A stretch of DNA of 64,000 nt from Streptomyces sp. M92 (GCF_028473745.1 NZ_CP101137.1:5580001-5644000), one strand, 5' to 3'; positions 43,721 through 53,520 are shown, counted from the first letter of the stretch. The notes: generated from the sequence alone by a model not told the origin. Numbers and translations are program-made.

Positions 43721-44740
43721 TCAGGTCGAATCGCGGACCACGAGCCGGCACGGAACCGTGTGCACGCCTGACTCGCGCTCGGAGTCGATGGCACTCAGTA
43801 GCCGCAGTGCTGCCTGTCTGCCGATTTCGGCGAGGTTGGTGTCGATCGTGGTGAGGGGCGGTCGGCTGGCCAGCGCCATGGTGTCCCAGTTGTCGTAACC
43901 GGCGACGGCGACCTCGCGGGGGACATCCACACCGCCTTCGCGCAAGGTGTCCGTCACGCCCCGGGCGATCTGGTCGTTGCCGCAGAAGAAGGCGTCCGTG
44001 TCGGGCGCGGTGCGCAGGACCGCCTCGGCGGCGCGTCTCCCCCACGCCTCGCTCCACTCGCCGAAGTGCACGCGGGTCGTCGACAGTTCGAGACCGGCGG
44101 CCGCGAGCAGTTCACTGGCGTGCCGGGCCCGGTTCTGCGCGGCGGCGTGATGGGCCGGCCCGGTGAGGTGGGCGATGCGGGTACGGCCGGTCGCCAGCAG
44201 GTGCTCGATGGCCAGGGTCACCCCGCTGAGCTCGTCGGAGACGACGGAGATGTCCTCCGGGTCGGTGGAGGGAGAGAGGGCGTAGACGGTCGGGATGGGT
44301 GCCACTCCCTTCAGCGGCGGGCGGGGGTCGGTTCGCCGGCCGGTCACGATGATGCCGTCGACCCGGCGGTCCACGAGGTTGCGCAGGTGATGCTGCTCGC
44401 GGATGCCGTCACCGCGGGTGTCGCACAGCAGCACGGAGATCTTGCCCGCGCCGAGGGCGTCCTCCGCCCCGAGTAGCACCGGTGTACTGAAGCGGCCGAT
44501 GCCGTCCGTGGTCATCAGGCCGACCGTCCAGCTGCGGCCCGTGTGCAGGCTCTGTGCCTGCGGGTTGGGCCGGAAGCCGAGCGTCGCGACGGCGTCCAGG
44601 ACCCGCTGGCGGGTCTCGGGCCGCATCCGGCCGCTTCCGCTCAGGGCCTTCGACGCCGTCCCGACACTCACGCCCGCGAGCTTGGCCACGTCTGCGAGCC
44701 GCGCTCTCCCGGCCGGTGGGGAATCTGCTTCAGCGGTCAC
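43721..44740 (-). CDS. LacI-family regulator of the arabinoside cluster
   Basis: The 339-aa regulator has an N-terminal helix-turn-helix (ARLADVAKLAGVSVGTASKA, LSGSGRMRPETRQRVLDAVA). A periplasmic-binding-protein-like sugar domain follows, ending FFCGNDQIARGVTD and VAGYDNWDTMALASRPPLTT. GTG at 44740 was chosen because it follows an AAGGAAAAGG-type site and precedes the DNA-binding domain directly. It is divergent from the GH127 gene; the 310-bp spacer holds a 21-bp tandem repeat that could be an operator. Confidence 0.88.
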   Translation of the reverse strand: MTAEADSPPAGRARLADVAKLAGVSVGTASKALSGSGRMRPETRQRVLDAVATLGFRPNPQAQSLHTGRSWTVGLMTTDGIGRFSTPVLLGAEDALGAGKISVLLCDTRGDGIREQHHLRNLVDRRVDGIIVTGRRTDPRPPLKGVAPIPTVYALSPSTDPEDISVVSDELSGVTLAIEHLLATGRTRIAHLTGPAHHAAAQNRARHASELLAAAGLELSTTRVHFGEWSEAWGRRAAEAVLRTAPDTDAFFCGNDQIARGVTDTLREGGVDVPREVAVAGYDNWDTMALASRPPLTTIDTNLAEIGRQAALRLLSAIDSERESGVHTVPCRLVVRDST

Positions 44741-44791
44741 GCGCAAACCTTTTCCTTCCTGACCTGTGCTCCAGCATCCTGACACGGCCAT

Positions 44792-44842
44792 TAATCCCTG
44801 GCCAGCCTCCTGTAATCCCTGGCCAGTCTCCTGCCAATCCCC
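44792..44842. repeat. 21-bp tandem repeat in the lacI-GH127 spacer
   Basis: TAATCCCTGGCCAGCCTCCT(G) is repeated once with a single change (44792-44812, 44813-44833), followed by a partial third unit (CCAATCCCC). The 21-bp step equals two helical turns, placing the copies on the same DNA face. Confidence 0.75.
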
Positions 44843-45050
44843 ACGATACTCGCTGCACACCCCTTGACTCTGCCGCATGCCCTTCCTAGGTTTCCGCTAG
44901 GAAAACGATTGCTCAGGTTTGCCCGGGACAGGTCGAGACGGTCGCCGGGCTCTGCCGAACTCAGCCCGCCACAGCCCGTCAGCCCCTCTCCGGGACGCCG
45001 TACACACCGAGCATGCCGGAGATCTTTTCCTCACTACTTTCCGGAGAGCC

Positions 45051-47027
45051 ATGCCCAGCCCTGGTCGTGTCGCACCCCCGTCCCGCCCTTTCGAACGGGC
45101 CGCAGTCCCCGTCGGCCCGATACGTCCCGGTCCGGGCGCCAGGGCCCTGCTCACCCCCGCCGACGCCCGGGTCCTCGCCGGTTTCTGGCACACCCGCCGT
45201 CAGGTGAACGCCCGCACCTCGATCCCCCAGGGTCCTGCCCTGCTGGAGTCGGCGGGCAATCTGCGCAATCTCCGGATCGTGGCGGGCCTGGCCGACGGCA
45301 GGTTCCAGGGCGCCTATCCGTTCGTGGACTCGGACGTCTACAAGTGGCTGGAGGCCGCTTCCTGGCAGCTCGCCCAGCCCAGCTCCGCCGACGACGACCG
45401 GCTCGCGGACGACGTGGAGCGCATCGTCTCCCTCGTCGCCGAGGCCCAGCAGCCCGACGGCTACCTGAACACCTGGTTCGAGCTGCTCGAAGGCGGCCAG
45501 CGCTACCAGGACCTCCGCTGGGGCCACGAACTCTACTGCGCCGGACACTTGATCCAGGCGGCCGTGGCCCACCACCGGAGCACCGGTCGTCCCGATCTCC
45601 TCGCGGTAGCGGTGAAGTTCGCCGACCACATCGACACCGTCTTCGGTCCGCCCGGCAGCGGCAAGCCCATCGACGGCGTCGACGGCCACCCCGAGATCGA
45701 GACCGCCCTGGTCGAGCTGTACCGCGAGACCGGCGAACGCCGCTACCTCGACCTCGCCGGATACTTCGTCGACCGCTTCGGCCACGGTCTGCTCGGCGGC
45801 GAGGCGTACTGCCAGGACCGCGTCCCGGTCCGTGAGGCCACCGATGTGGAAGGCCATGCCGTGCGCCAGCTCTACCTGCTGGCCGCCGTCACCGACCTGG
45901 CGACGGAAACAGGCGACGAAGGACTGCGTGTCGCCGCGCGGCGGCTGTGGGACGCCATGACCCGCACCAAGACCCACATCACCGGCGGACTGGGTGCCCA
46001 CCACGACGAGGAGGACTTCGGCGACCCCTATGAGCTGCCCAACGAGCGCGCCTACTGCGAGACCTGCGCCGCCATCGCCTCCGTCCAGTGGAGCTGGCGG
46101 ATGGCCCTGCTCACGGGCGAGGCCCGCTACTCCGACCTCGTCGAGCGCACGCTCTACAACGGCTTCCTGGCCGGCGTCGCGCTGGACGGCGAGCGCTGGC
46201 TGTACGTCAACCCGCTCCAGGTCCGCGACGGCCACACCGACACCGGCGGAGACCAGTCCGCCCGCCGCACACGCTGGTTCCGCTGCGCCTGCTGCCCGCC
46301 GAACGTGATGCGGTTGCTCGCCTCCCTGGAGCACTACCTCGCCTCCAGCGACGACCGCGGCCTGCAGATCCACCAGTACGTCACCGGCAGCTACGCCGGC
46401 GAGGTGCGGGGCGCGCCGGTCGTGGTGCGCTCGGAGACCGACTATCCGTGGCAGGGCACGGTCACCCTCACCGTCGAGGAGACGCCGGCCGACGAGCCCT
46501 GGACCCTTTCGCTGCGCGTTCCGCAGTGGTGCGCCGAGTACCGCGTGCGCTGCGGGGACACGGTCCTCGACGCGACCGACGCATCCGTCACCGACGGCTG
46601 GCTGCGGCTGGAACGCACGTGGTCCCCCGGTGACCGGGTGGTCCTCGAACTCACCCTGGAAGCCCGGCTGACGGTGGCCGACCCGCGCGTGGACGCCGTC
46701 CGGGGATGCGTCGCGATCGAACGCGGGCCTCTCGTGTACTGCCTGGAAGGAGTCGACCACCCCGGTGGCGTCCTGGACGACATCGTCCTCGACACCACCC
46801 GGCCGCTCGCCGTCAAGCACCGACCCGACCTGCTCGGCGGCGTCACCACGGTCGTGGCCGCGGGCCGGCGCCGGACCATCGGCGACCCGGGCTGGTGGCC
46901 GTACGTGAACGCCGACGGTGCCGACCCCGGTCACAGCGACGAACCGGTCGAACTCACCGCCGTGCCCTACTACGCCTGGGCCAACCGCCAGGACAGCTCC
47001 ATGCGCGTGTGGATCCCCACGCTCTGA
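45051..47027 (+). CDS. GH127 beta-L-arabinofuranosidase
   Basis: The 658-aa cytoplasmic enzyme has the (alpha/alpha)6 barrel of GH127: QQPDGYLNTWFELLEG, RWGHELYCAGHLIQAAVAHH, HPEIETALVELYRETGERRY. The Zn/Cys catalytic centre shows NERAYCETCAAIASVQW and FRCACCPPNVMRLLASL, the Glu-Cys and Cys-Cys pairs needed in this family. Beta-sandwich domains follow. It releases beta-L-arabinofuranose from oligosaccharides or glycopeptides. No signal peptide, so it acts after import. ATG at 45051 follows GGAGAG. Confidence 0.9.
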   Translation: MPSPGRVAPPSRPFERAAVPVGPIRPGPGARALLTPADARVLAGFWHTRRQVNARTSIPQGPALLESAGNLRNLRIVAGLADGRFQGAYPFVDSDVYKWLEAASWQLAQPSSADDDRLADDVERIVSLVAEAQQPDGYLNTWFELLEGGQRYQDLRWGHELYCAGHLIQAAVAHHRSTGRPDLLAVAVKFADHIDTVFGPPGSGKPIDGVDGHPEIETALVELYRETGERRYLDLAGYFVDRFGHGLLGGEAYCQDRVPVREATDVEGHAVRQLYLLAAVTDLATETGDEGLRVAARRLWDAMTRTKTHITGGLGAHHDEEDFGDPYELPNERAYCETCAAIASVQWSWRMALLTGEARYSDLVERTLYNGFLAGVALDGERWLYVNPLQVRDGHTDTGGDQSARRTRWFRCACCPPNVMRLLASLEHYLASSDDRGLQIHQYVTGSYAGEVRGAPVVVRSETDYPWQGTVTLTVEETPADEPWTLSLRVPQWCAEYRVRCGDTVLDATDASVTDGWLRLERTWSPGDRVVLELTLEARLTVADPRVDAVRGCVAIERGPLVYCLEGVDHPGGVLDDIVLDTTRPLAVKHRPDLLGGVTTVVAAGRRRTIGDPGWWPYVNADGADPGHSDEPVELTAVPYYAWANRQDSSMRVWIPTL

Positions 47028-47123
47028 GCCGCCCGTCGCTTCGAACCTGGCGCTTGCCCGCACCGCTCTTGTCTCAGCACGTCGCTCCTTCGCCAGCTCC
47101 TCCGCCAAGACAACGAGGTCACC

Positions 47124-48371
47124 ATGAGAAAGACCCGCCGCCTTCCGATCGCTGTCGCCGTCATCGCGGCGCTCGGCACCGTCGCCGCCTGCGGAGGCGG
47201 GGCCGGCTCCTCCGACGCCGAATCCGGCGGCTCCGGAACCTACACGTTCTGGGACCCGTATCCCCAGTTCGATACCTCCTCCCAGTGGGGAAAGCTCGTC
47301 GAGCAGTGCGGCAAGGAGGTCGGGGTCGAGGTCGAGCGCACCGCGTACGACACCACGGACCTCGGCAACAAGGCGCTGCTCGCCGCGCAGCAGGGCAACG
47401 CCCCGGACGTCATGCTGGTGGACAACCCGGTCGTGTCGACGCTGGTGGAGGCGGGGATCCTCAACAAGGTCACCGACGTCGGCCTGGAGACCGGGGCGGT
47501 CCAGGAGAACATCCTGGGCGCCGGCACCATCGACGGAGCCGCCTACGGCACTCCGATCGGCGCCAACACTCTCGCGCTGTACTACAACAAGGAGGTCCTG
47601 GACGCGGCCGGTGTCGACCCGGCCTCGGTCAAGGACTGGGACTCGCTGACGGCGGCGCTGAAGAAGGTCAAGGACAAGGGCATGAAGGGCATCACCTTCT
47701 CCGCCATCAACACCGAGGAGGGCAGCTTCCAGTTCCTGCCGTGGTTCTGGGGCGCCGGCGGTGACCTGACCGAGCTGGACTCCCCGGAGGGCGAGGCGGC
47801 GCTGTCCCTGTGGAAGCAGTGGGTCGACAGCGGGTACGCGCCGAAGAGTGTCCTGCAGAACACCCAGACCACCAGCTGGCAGGAGTTCGCCACCGGTGAC
47901 TACGCGTTCGCCGAGAACGGCACCTGGCAGCTCGGCAACGCGGAGAAGGCCGGCTTCGAGTACGGGGTCATCAGCATCCCTGGCCGGCACGGCGGCTCGG
48001 CGCCCGTGCCGACCGGCGGTGAGTTCGTCACCGTCCCCGTGCAGGAGGACACGGCGCGCTACGAGACCAGCAGCAAGATCGTCACCTGTCTGACCAGCTC
48101 CGCCAACCTGCTGAAGACGGACACCACCCTGACGTACGTCGCGCCGACCGAGGAGGCGCAGAAGCAGCAGGTCGAGGCCGACGCCAAGCTGGAGCCGTGG
48201 GTCACCGCGGTGGCCGCGGCCCGCGGCCGCACCAGTGACGGACTCGGCACCGAGTACCCGGTCATCTCCGAAGCGATGTGGACGGCCGTGCAGAGCGCCC
48301 TCTCCGGCGGTCAAGGCCCGAAGGAAGCGCTGTCGCAGGCACAGGAGGCCGCGGGCAAGGGCCAGGGCTGA
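47124..48371 (+). CDS. Carbohydrate ABC transporter substrate-binding lipoprotein
   Basis: The 415-aa protein has signal and lipobox (AALGTVAACGGG) and the cluster-B extracellular sugar-binding fold: YTFWDPYPQFDTSSQW, LLAAQQGNAPDVMLVDNPVV, YGTPIGANTLALYYNKEVLD and GDYAFAENGTWQL. It should capture the oligosaccharides made outside the cell and pass them to the two permeases that follow. It lies 97 bp after GH127 with no terminator between. Confidence 0.93.
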   Translation: MRKTRRLPIAVAVIAALGTVAACGGGAGSSDAESGGSGTYTFWDPYPQFDTSSQWGKLVEQCGKEVGVEVERTAYDTTDLGNKALLAAQQGNAPDVMLVDNPVVSTLVEAGILNKVTDVGLETGAVQENILGAGTIDGAAYGTPIGANTLALYYNKEVLDAAGVDPASVKDWDSLTAALKKVKDKGMKGITFSAINTEEGSFQFLPWFWGAGGDLTELDSPEGEAALSLWKQWVDSGYAPKSVLQNTQTTSWQEFATGDYAFAENGTWQLGNAEKAGFEYGVISIPGRHGGSAPVPTGGEFVTVPVQEDTARYETSSKIVTCLTSSANLLKTDTTLTYVAPTEEAQKQQVEADAKLEPWVTAVAAARGRTSDGLGTEYPVISEAMWTAVQSALSGGQGPKEALSQAQEAAGKGQG

Positions 48372-48457
48372 CACCGACAGGGCGCACGGCAACGCCTCCG
48401 GGGCGCCGCCTCCCGTGACCACGGTGCCCCGGCCGGCCCCCGTACTCAGGAGACCGC

Positions 48458-49435
48458 ATGACCATCACCCGCGCCGACCGCCCCCACCGGTGGCCCCGAA
48501 CCGGGACGACCGCCACCGGTCCCGTGACGACCGGTTCGGCACAACAGCGGCGGCAGCGCCGCACGAGCCGGCTCACCGCGCTGGCCTTCCTCGCACCGCT
48601 GGCGCTCTACCTCGCCGCGTTCTACCTGTATCCCCTGTACCGCAACCTCGACCTGAGCCTGCGGGACTACACCGTCAGATCGTTCGTCTCCGGTGACGCC
48701 CCGTTCTCCGGGCTGGACAACTTCCGCACCGTGCTGGACGACCCGACCTTCGGGCCGGCGCTCACGCACACCATGGTGTTCACCCTCGTGTCGATCGCCT
48801 GCCAGTACACCGCGGGCCTCGCCCTCGCGGTCTTCTTCAACCGCGGGTTCCGGCTGTCCGGCACTCTGCGGGCGCTGTTCCTGATCCCGTGGCTGCTGCC
48901 GCTGATCGTGTCGGCGTCGACCTGGTCGTGGATGTTCAACAGCGAGTCGGGCGTGACCAACTACGCGCTGAGCCTGGTGGGCGTCGGTCCGGTGGACTGG
49001 CTCGCCTCTCCGGACTGGTCGCTGGCCTCGGTCATCATCGCCAACATCTGGATCGGCATCCCGTTCAACCTGGTCATCCTCTACAGCGGCCTGCAGAACA
49101 TCCCCGCCGAGCTGTACGAGGCCGCCGCCCTGGACGGCGCGAGCGGCTGGCAGCAGTTCTGGCGCATCACCTTTCCGCTGCTGCGTCCGGTCTCGGCGAT
49201 CACCCTGTTGCTGGGACTCGTCTACACGCTCAAGGTGTTCGACCTGATCTGGATCATGACCAAGGGTGGCCCGGGCGACTCCTCGTCCACCCTGGCCACC
49301 TGGTCGTACCAGCTCGGCTTCGGCACCCTGATGCCGAAGTTCGGGGCCGGCGCGGCGGTGGGCAACCTGCTCATCCTGATCGCCCTCGTCTTCGGTCTGC
49401 TCTACATCCGCGTCCAGAGGAAGCAGGAAGCATGA
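48458..49435 (+). CDS. Carbohydrate ABC transporter permease, MalF-type
   Basis: The 325-aa protein has six transmembrane segments. The cytoplasmic EAA loop that docks the ATPase is ELYEAAALDGASGWQQFWRI, followed by TFPLLRPV. Long Arg/Thr-rich N-terminal extension of about 45 residues. It overlaps the second permease gene at ATGA (49432), so the subunits are made in equal amounts. Confidence 0.93.
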   Translation: MTITRADRPHRWPRTGTTATGPVTTGSAQQRRQRRTSRLTALAFLAPLALYLAAFYLYPLYRNLDLSLRDYTVRSFVSGDAPFSGLDNFRTVLDDPTFGPALTHTMVFTLVSIACQYTAGLALAVFFNRGFRLSGTLRALFLIPWLLPLIVSASTWSWMFNSESGVTNYALSLVGVGPVDWLASPDWSLASVIIANIWIGIPFNLVILYSGLQNIPAELYEAAALDGASGWQQFWRITFPLLRPVSAITLLLGLVYTLKVFDLIWIMTKGGPGDSSSTLATWSYQLGFGTLMPKFGAGAAVGNLLILIALVFGLLYIRVQRKQEA

Positions 49436-50250
49436 CCGCCCGCCGCTCCCGCCACCGCACCGTCGTCGGCCTCCTGCTCACCGCAGTGATGCTCTTCCCG
49501 GTGTACTGGATGGTCAACGTCTCCCTCACTCCGCAGAGCGACATGCGCAAGTCACCGCCCGACCTGCTGCCCCTGCGCCCCACCTTCGAGGGCTACCGTG
49601 CCGTCCTCGACGACCAGCTGCCCTACCTCGGCACCAGCCTGCTCATCGGTCTCGGCACGGTCGCGCTGACCCTGGTCCTGGCCGCCCCGGCGGGCTTCGC
49701 GCTGGCCAAGCTGCGTCCCCCGGGCAGCGGAGTGCTCGGCCTCGCCCTGCTGATCGCGCAGATGATCCCGGGCATCGTCATGGCGATGGGCTTCTACGGC
49801 GTCTTCCTCGACCTCGGTCTGCTCAACTCCTGGTGGGGGCTGATCATCGCCGACTCGACCATCTCCGTCCCGTTCGGCGTGATGATCTTCACCGCGTTCA
49901 TGTCGGGACTGCCCGGTGAACTCCTCGCCGCCGCCCGCGTCGACGGAGCCGGCACCTGGCGCACCTTCTGGTCGGTGGTCCTGCCCGTCAGCCGCAACGC
50001 CGTCGTCACGGTCTCACTCTTCAGCTTCCTGTGGGCCTGGTCCGACTTCGTCTTCGCGAGCACGCTCGACGGCGGCGGTGAGATGCGCCCGATCACCCTC
50101 GGCATCTACCAGTACATCGGCAACAACAACCAGGAGTGGAACGCCATCATGGCCACCGCGGTCGTCGCGTCCGTGCCCGCCGCGGTCCTGCTCGTCCTGG
50201 CGCAGCGCTATGTGGCGGCGGGCGTGACCGCGGGGGCGGTCAAGGACTGA
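49432..50250 (+). CDS. Carbohydrate ABC transporter permease, MalG-type
   Basis: The 272-aa protein has six membrane segments; the EAA-type loop is GELLAAARVDGAGTWRTFWS, then VVLPVSRNA. It is coupled to the first permease by a 4-bp overlap. No ATPase gene follows. In Streptomyces such transporters usually share the MsiK ATPase encoded elsewhere. Confidence 0.93.
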   Translation: MTARRSRHRTVVGLLLTAVMLFPVYWMVNVSLTPQSDMRKSPPDLLPLRPTFEGYRAVLDDQLPYLGTSLLIGLGTVALTLVLAAPAGFALAKLRPPGSGVLGLALLIAQMIPGIVMAMGFYGVFLDLGLLNSWWGLIIADSTISVPFGVMIFTAFMSGLPGELLAAARVDGAGTWRTFWSVVLPVSRNAVVTVSLFSFLWAWSDFVFASTLDGGGEMRPITLGIYQYIGNNNQEWNAIMATAVVASVPAAVLLVLAQRYVAAGVTAGAVKD

Positions 50251-50424
50251 TACCCGTACTGTCGCCAACTGTGCCGCTCACGCGGGACCTGCCTCGGGGC
50301 CGGCCCCCATGACCTGCCGCGGGGCCGCTCAACGACGGACCGGCGACGTCCCACGCCGAACCGCAACGCGGCCGCGCGGTCACCCGGCACACCGATGTGC
50401 CCGGACGGCTGCCAGAATCAGCGC

Positions 50425-51450
50425 ATGCAGTCTGGGCGTTCGACGACTCTGTCCGAAGTGGCTCGCCGCGCCGGGGTGTCCCTGACGACGGCCTCCAAGG
50501 CGATCAACGGCCAGGCCCGGGTCTCCGATGAGGCACGTGCCCGGGTACTCCAGGCCGCCCGCGAACTCGCGTACACGCCCAACCGGATCGCGCGCAGCCT
50601 GATGAGCGGACGTACCGGGACGGTCGGGCTGGTCGTGGTGGACAGTGACGCGCAGCGTTTCGTGCTGCCCATCCTGCTGGGCGCGGAGGAGGCGCTGAGC
50701 GAGATCGACCTGAGCATGACCGTCAGTGATGCGCGGGGCGACCGGGCCAGACTGCGCCGGATCGTCGAGCGCTTCGCGGAGCGGCAGGTCGACGGCGTCC
50801 TCGTCGTGGGCGACAACAACACCCCGACCCCGCGGGTCGCACGGCTCCTGGAGCAGCCGGTGGTCTACGTCTACGGGGAGACCGGCGTCGCCGCGGACGT
50901 CGTCCACGTCCCGGACGACCAGGGCGGGGCCCGCGAGGTCGCCGAGCACGCCCTGGCCGGCGGCCGGCGCCGGATCGCCGTCATCACCGGTCCCGAGGAG
51001 GCACGGGCGGTCCGGGAACGCGGCCGGGGCATCGCGGCTGCGCTGCGTGAGGCCGGGCTGCCCCTCGCGCACGAGGTGCTGCACGGGCAGTGGTCCCAGC
51101 GGTCCGGCAGGGTGCTCGCCGAACGGCTGCTCGCGAAGGCTCCCGACGTGGACGCGATCGTCTGCGGTTCCGACCAGATCGCCACGGGTGTCGCCGAGGC
51201 ACTGCGTGGCGCCGGCCTGCGGGTCCCGCAGGACGTCGCGATCACGGGCTTCGACAACTGGCCCATCTTCGCCCTGGAGAGCGACCCGCCGCTCACCACC
51301 GTCGACATGAACCTGCACACCCTGGGAGCCGCGGCGGTCCGCGACCTCTTCGACATGATCGACGGCAGGCCGGTCGGCGGCGGCGTCCGGCTGCACCGGT
51401 GCGCGGTCCTGGTCAGGAGCTCCACCGCGGCCGCGTCGGCCGGGGCCTGA
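50425..51450 (+). CDS. LacI-family regulator, second copy
   Basis: The 341-aa regulator has a helix-turn-helix (LSEVARRAGVSLTTASKAIN, YTPNRIARSLMSGRTGTVGL) and a sugar-binding domain (VCGSDQIATGVAEALRGAGL, ITGFDNWPIFALESDPPLTT). ATG at 50425 places the DNA-binding domain about 7 residues from the start. It lies between the transporter and the secreted hydrolase. Two palindromes begin 11 bp after its stop, making it the likely repressor of the hydrolase gene. Confidence 0.9.
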   Translation: MQSGRSTTLSEVARRAGVSLTTASKAINGQARVSDEARARVLQAARELAYTPNRIARSLMSGRTGTVGLVVVDSDAQRFVLPILLGAEEALSEIDLSMTVSDARGDRARLRRIVERFAERQVDGVLVVGDNNTPTPRVARLLEQPVVYVYGETGVAADVVHVPDDQGGAREVAEHALAGGRRRIAVITGPEEARAVRERGRGIAAALREAGLPLAHEVLHGQWSQRSGRVLAERLLAKAPDVDAIVCGSDQIATGVAEALRGAGLRVPQDVAITGFDNWPIFALESDPPLTTVDMNLHTLGAAAVRDLFDMIDGRPVGGGVRLHRCAVLVRSSTAAASAGA

Positions 51451-51460
51451 CCGCCCAGTC

Positions 51461-51476
51461 GAGGAAGCGCTTCCTC
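51461..51476. promoter_or_regulatory. LacI-type operator, distal copy
   Basis: GAGGAAGCGCTTCCTC is a 16-bp perfect palindrome with the central CG typical of LacI-family sites. It lies exactly 200 bp upstream of an identical site. Confidence 0.8.
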
Positions 51477-51659
51477 AACTCCCGCGAATTTTTTGGCAAT
51501 TCACCGCACCCGACCTGTTGACGCGACTCGGACGCCGGGTGAAACATCGGCGCAACACAGCGCTTCCGCAACGCGATTCCCGGCATGCTCCTCCGTGAGC
51601 CCGCGCCACGCACAGCTGCGTCCCACACCCCTTCCCCTCAGACGTGGGACGCGCCCTGG

Positions 51660-51677
51660 TGAGGAAGCGCTTCCTCA
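51660..51677. promoter_or_regulatory. LacI-type operator, proximal copy
   Basis: TGAGGAAGCGCTTCCTCA is an 18-bp perfect palindrome ending 28 bp before the ATG of the secreted hydrolase. At this place, bound repressor would block the promoter or early elongation. The 200-bp distance to the distal copy is about 19 helical turns, suitable for looping. Confidence 0.85.
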
Positions 51678-51705
51678 TATCGGCCCCCCACCCGAAAGGC
51701 CCGCC

Positions 51706-53499
51706 ATGTTCTGGCCACACCGCCGGTTGTCTTCCGGCCCCTTCCGTGAGTCCACTCCGACCACCGGCAGATCCTCCCGTCTGCGTCGCGCCGTCGCACA
51801 CGCCACCGTCGGGATCGCCGTCATCGCCGCCGGCAGCGTGGTGGCAGCCCCCGCTCACGCGGCCGGCAACACCCTCACCGTGAACGTGGGCACGACCGTC
51901 CGCCCGGTCACCCACGTCGCCGCGGGCGGCCTCTACGGCGTCGACGAAGGAGCCACCGCGCCCTCACTGAGCCGGCTCTACCCCCTGCACCTGAACACCC
52001 TCACGCAGCCTCCGCCCGGCAACCAGCAGCTCGGCAACGGCGCCACCACCCCGTGCTGCGACGGACTCGAGGTCGCGGACAAGGTCACCTCCGCCGGCGG
52101 TCAGCAGTACCTGCGACTCTCCGACATCTTCAGCGCCTTCCCCTACAACTGGGTCAGCTGGGCGGACTGGGAGTCCAAGCTCACCACCATGATCCAGGAG
52201 CGGATGGCGGCCACCACGACCACCAACATCGCCGGCTACGAGATCTGGAACGAGCCGGACTGGACCTGGGAGGGCAGACTCGACGACACCGAGGGCTCCT
52301 TCCACGACATGTGGACCCGCAGCTACGAGATCATCCGCGGCATCGACACCAAGACGCCCATCGCGGGTCCCGGCACCGCCGAGTACGACCACGACTGGAT
52401 GTACGCCTTCATGAAGCACGCCAGGGACACCGGCACCCTGCCCGACGTCATGGTGTGGCACCAGCTCGGCACCAACAGCGGCTGGCAGACCGTCCAGGCC
52501 AACGTCGACGACTTCCGGGCCGTCGAATCCTCCCTCGGCCTGTCGCACCGCCCCATCTCCATCAACGAGTACGCCTCGCCCAGCCAGGTCGACCAGCCCA
52601 GCGTGGCCGTGCACTACATGGCCGAGTTCGAACGCGCGGGCGTGCACGACGCCGAGCGGGCCTACTGGTACGAGGCCGGCACCATGAACGGTCTGCTCCA
52701 CAACGACCAGCCCACGGCGTCCTACTGGGCCTACAAGTGGTACGGCGACCAGTCCGGCAACATCGTCGAGACCGTGCCGCAGTCCTGGCTCGACGGAGTG
52801 GCCTCCTACGACGCCAGCCGCAAGCAGGTCAACGTCGTCTTCGGTGGCGACAGCGGTGACAACACGGTGAAAATCAACGGCGTCGGCGCCCTCGGATCCC
52901 AGGTGAACGTGACGCTGTCCCGTACCAACGACACCGGCCGCCACACCAACCAGTCCGCACCGGTCACCGTCTCCACCCAGACGTACACCGTGGCCTCCGA
53001 CGGCAGCATCACCGTCCCCGTCAGCGGCATGAACGCGGTCGTGGCGTACCAGTTGCTGGTCACCCCCACCTCCGGCACGCCCACCTGGCAGCAGACCTAC
53101 GAGGCGGAGAACGCCACCGTCGTCAACGCCAACACCCACAGCTCCAGCTCCGCGTCGAACGGCAGCTACGTCGGGCAGATCGACAACTCCGCCGACATGC
53201 GCGACCAGAGCTTCGTCGACTTCCTCGTGCACGTGCCGACCGCGCGCACGTACTCGATGAGCATCAAGTACGCCAACGCCACCGGCGCCAACGCCACGCA
53301 CGGACTCGCGTACAACGGCGGCGCCTGGTCCACCGTCACCTACCCGCCGACGAGCTCCGGCTGGGGCAAGCCCACCGGGACCGCCACCGTGAACGTCAAC
53401 CTGCGCGCGGGCTACAACATGATCCGGCTGGCCAAGGGCTCCCCGGGCTTCGCGGGCGGCATCGGCTACGCCGAACTGGACAACATCACCCTCCAGTGA
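51706..53499 (+). CDS. Secreted clan GH-A glycoside hydrolase with C-terminal CBM
   Basis: The 597-aa precursor has a long signal peptide with cleavage near PAHA-AG. A TIM-barrel catalytic domain (about residues 55-370) shows the general acid in GYEIWNEPDWTWEG and the likely nucleophile in RPISINEYASPSQVD, the clan-A pattern. A beta domain follows to about 460. A CBM35-like module (about 465-597) starts TYEAENATVVNANTHSSSSA and ends GIGYAELDNITLQ. The exact GH family is not certain; GH39- or GH79-like families are candidates. Context suggests an arabinose-containing plant glycan or glycoprotein. The paired operators lie directly upstream and a strong terminator downstream. Confidence 0.82.
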   Translation: MFWPHRRLSSGPFRESTPTTGRSSRLRRAVAHATVGIAVIAAGSVVAAPAHAAGNTLTVNVGTTVRPVTHVAAGGLYGVDEGATAPSLSRLYPLHLNTLTQPPPGNQQLGNGATTPCCDGLEVADKVTSAGGQQYLRLSDIFSAFPYNWVSWADWESKLTTMIQERMAATTTTNIAGYEIWNEPDWTWEGRLDDTEGSFHDMWTRSYEIIRGIDTKTPIAGPGTAEYDHDWMYAFMKHARDTGTLPDVMVWHQLGTNSGWQTVQANVDDFRAVESSLGLSHRPISINEYASPSQVDQPSVAVHYMAEFERAGVHDAERAYWYEAGTMNGLLHNDQPTASYWAYKWYGDQSGNIVETVPQSWLDGVASYDASRKQVNVVFGGDSGDNTVKINGVGALGSQVNVTLSRTNDTGRHTNQSAPVTVSTQTYTVASDGSITVPVSGMNAVVAYQLLVTPTSGTPTWQQTYEAENATVVNANTHSSSSASNGSYVGQIDNSADMRDQSFVDFLVHVPTARTYSMSIKYANATGANATHGLAYNGGAWSTVTYPPTSSGWGKPTGTATVNVNLRAGYNMIRLAKGSPGFAGGIGYAELDNITLQ

Positions 53500-53520
53500 C
53501 CCCGAACGCCCGGCCATGTC

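Noticed and set aside
44979..48422. An open frame of 1147 codons on the minus strand
   Set aside because: It lies antisense to the GH127 and sugar-binding genes, has low-complexity Gly/Val/Arg composition, and is a codon-bias shadow.
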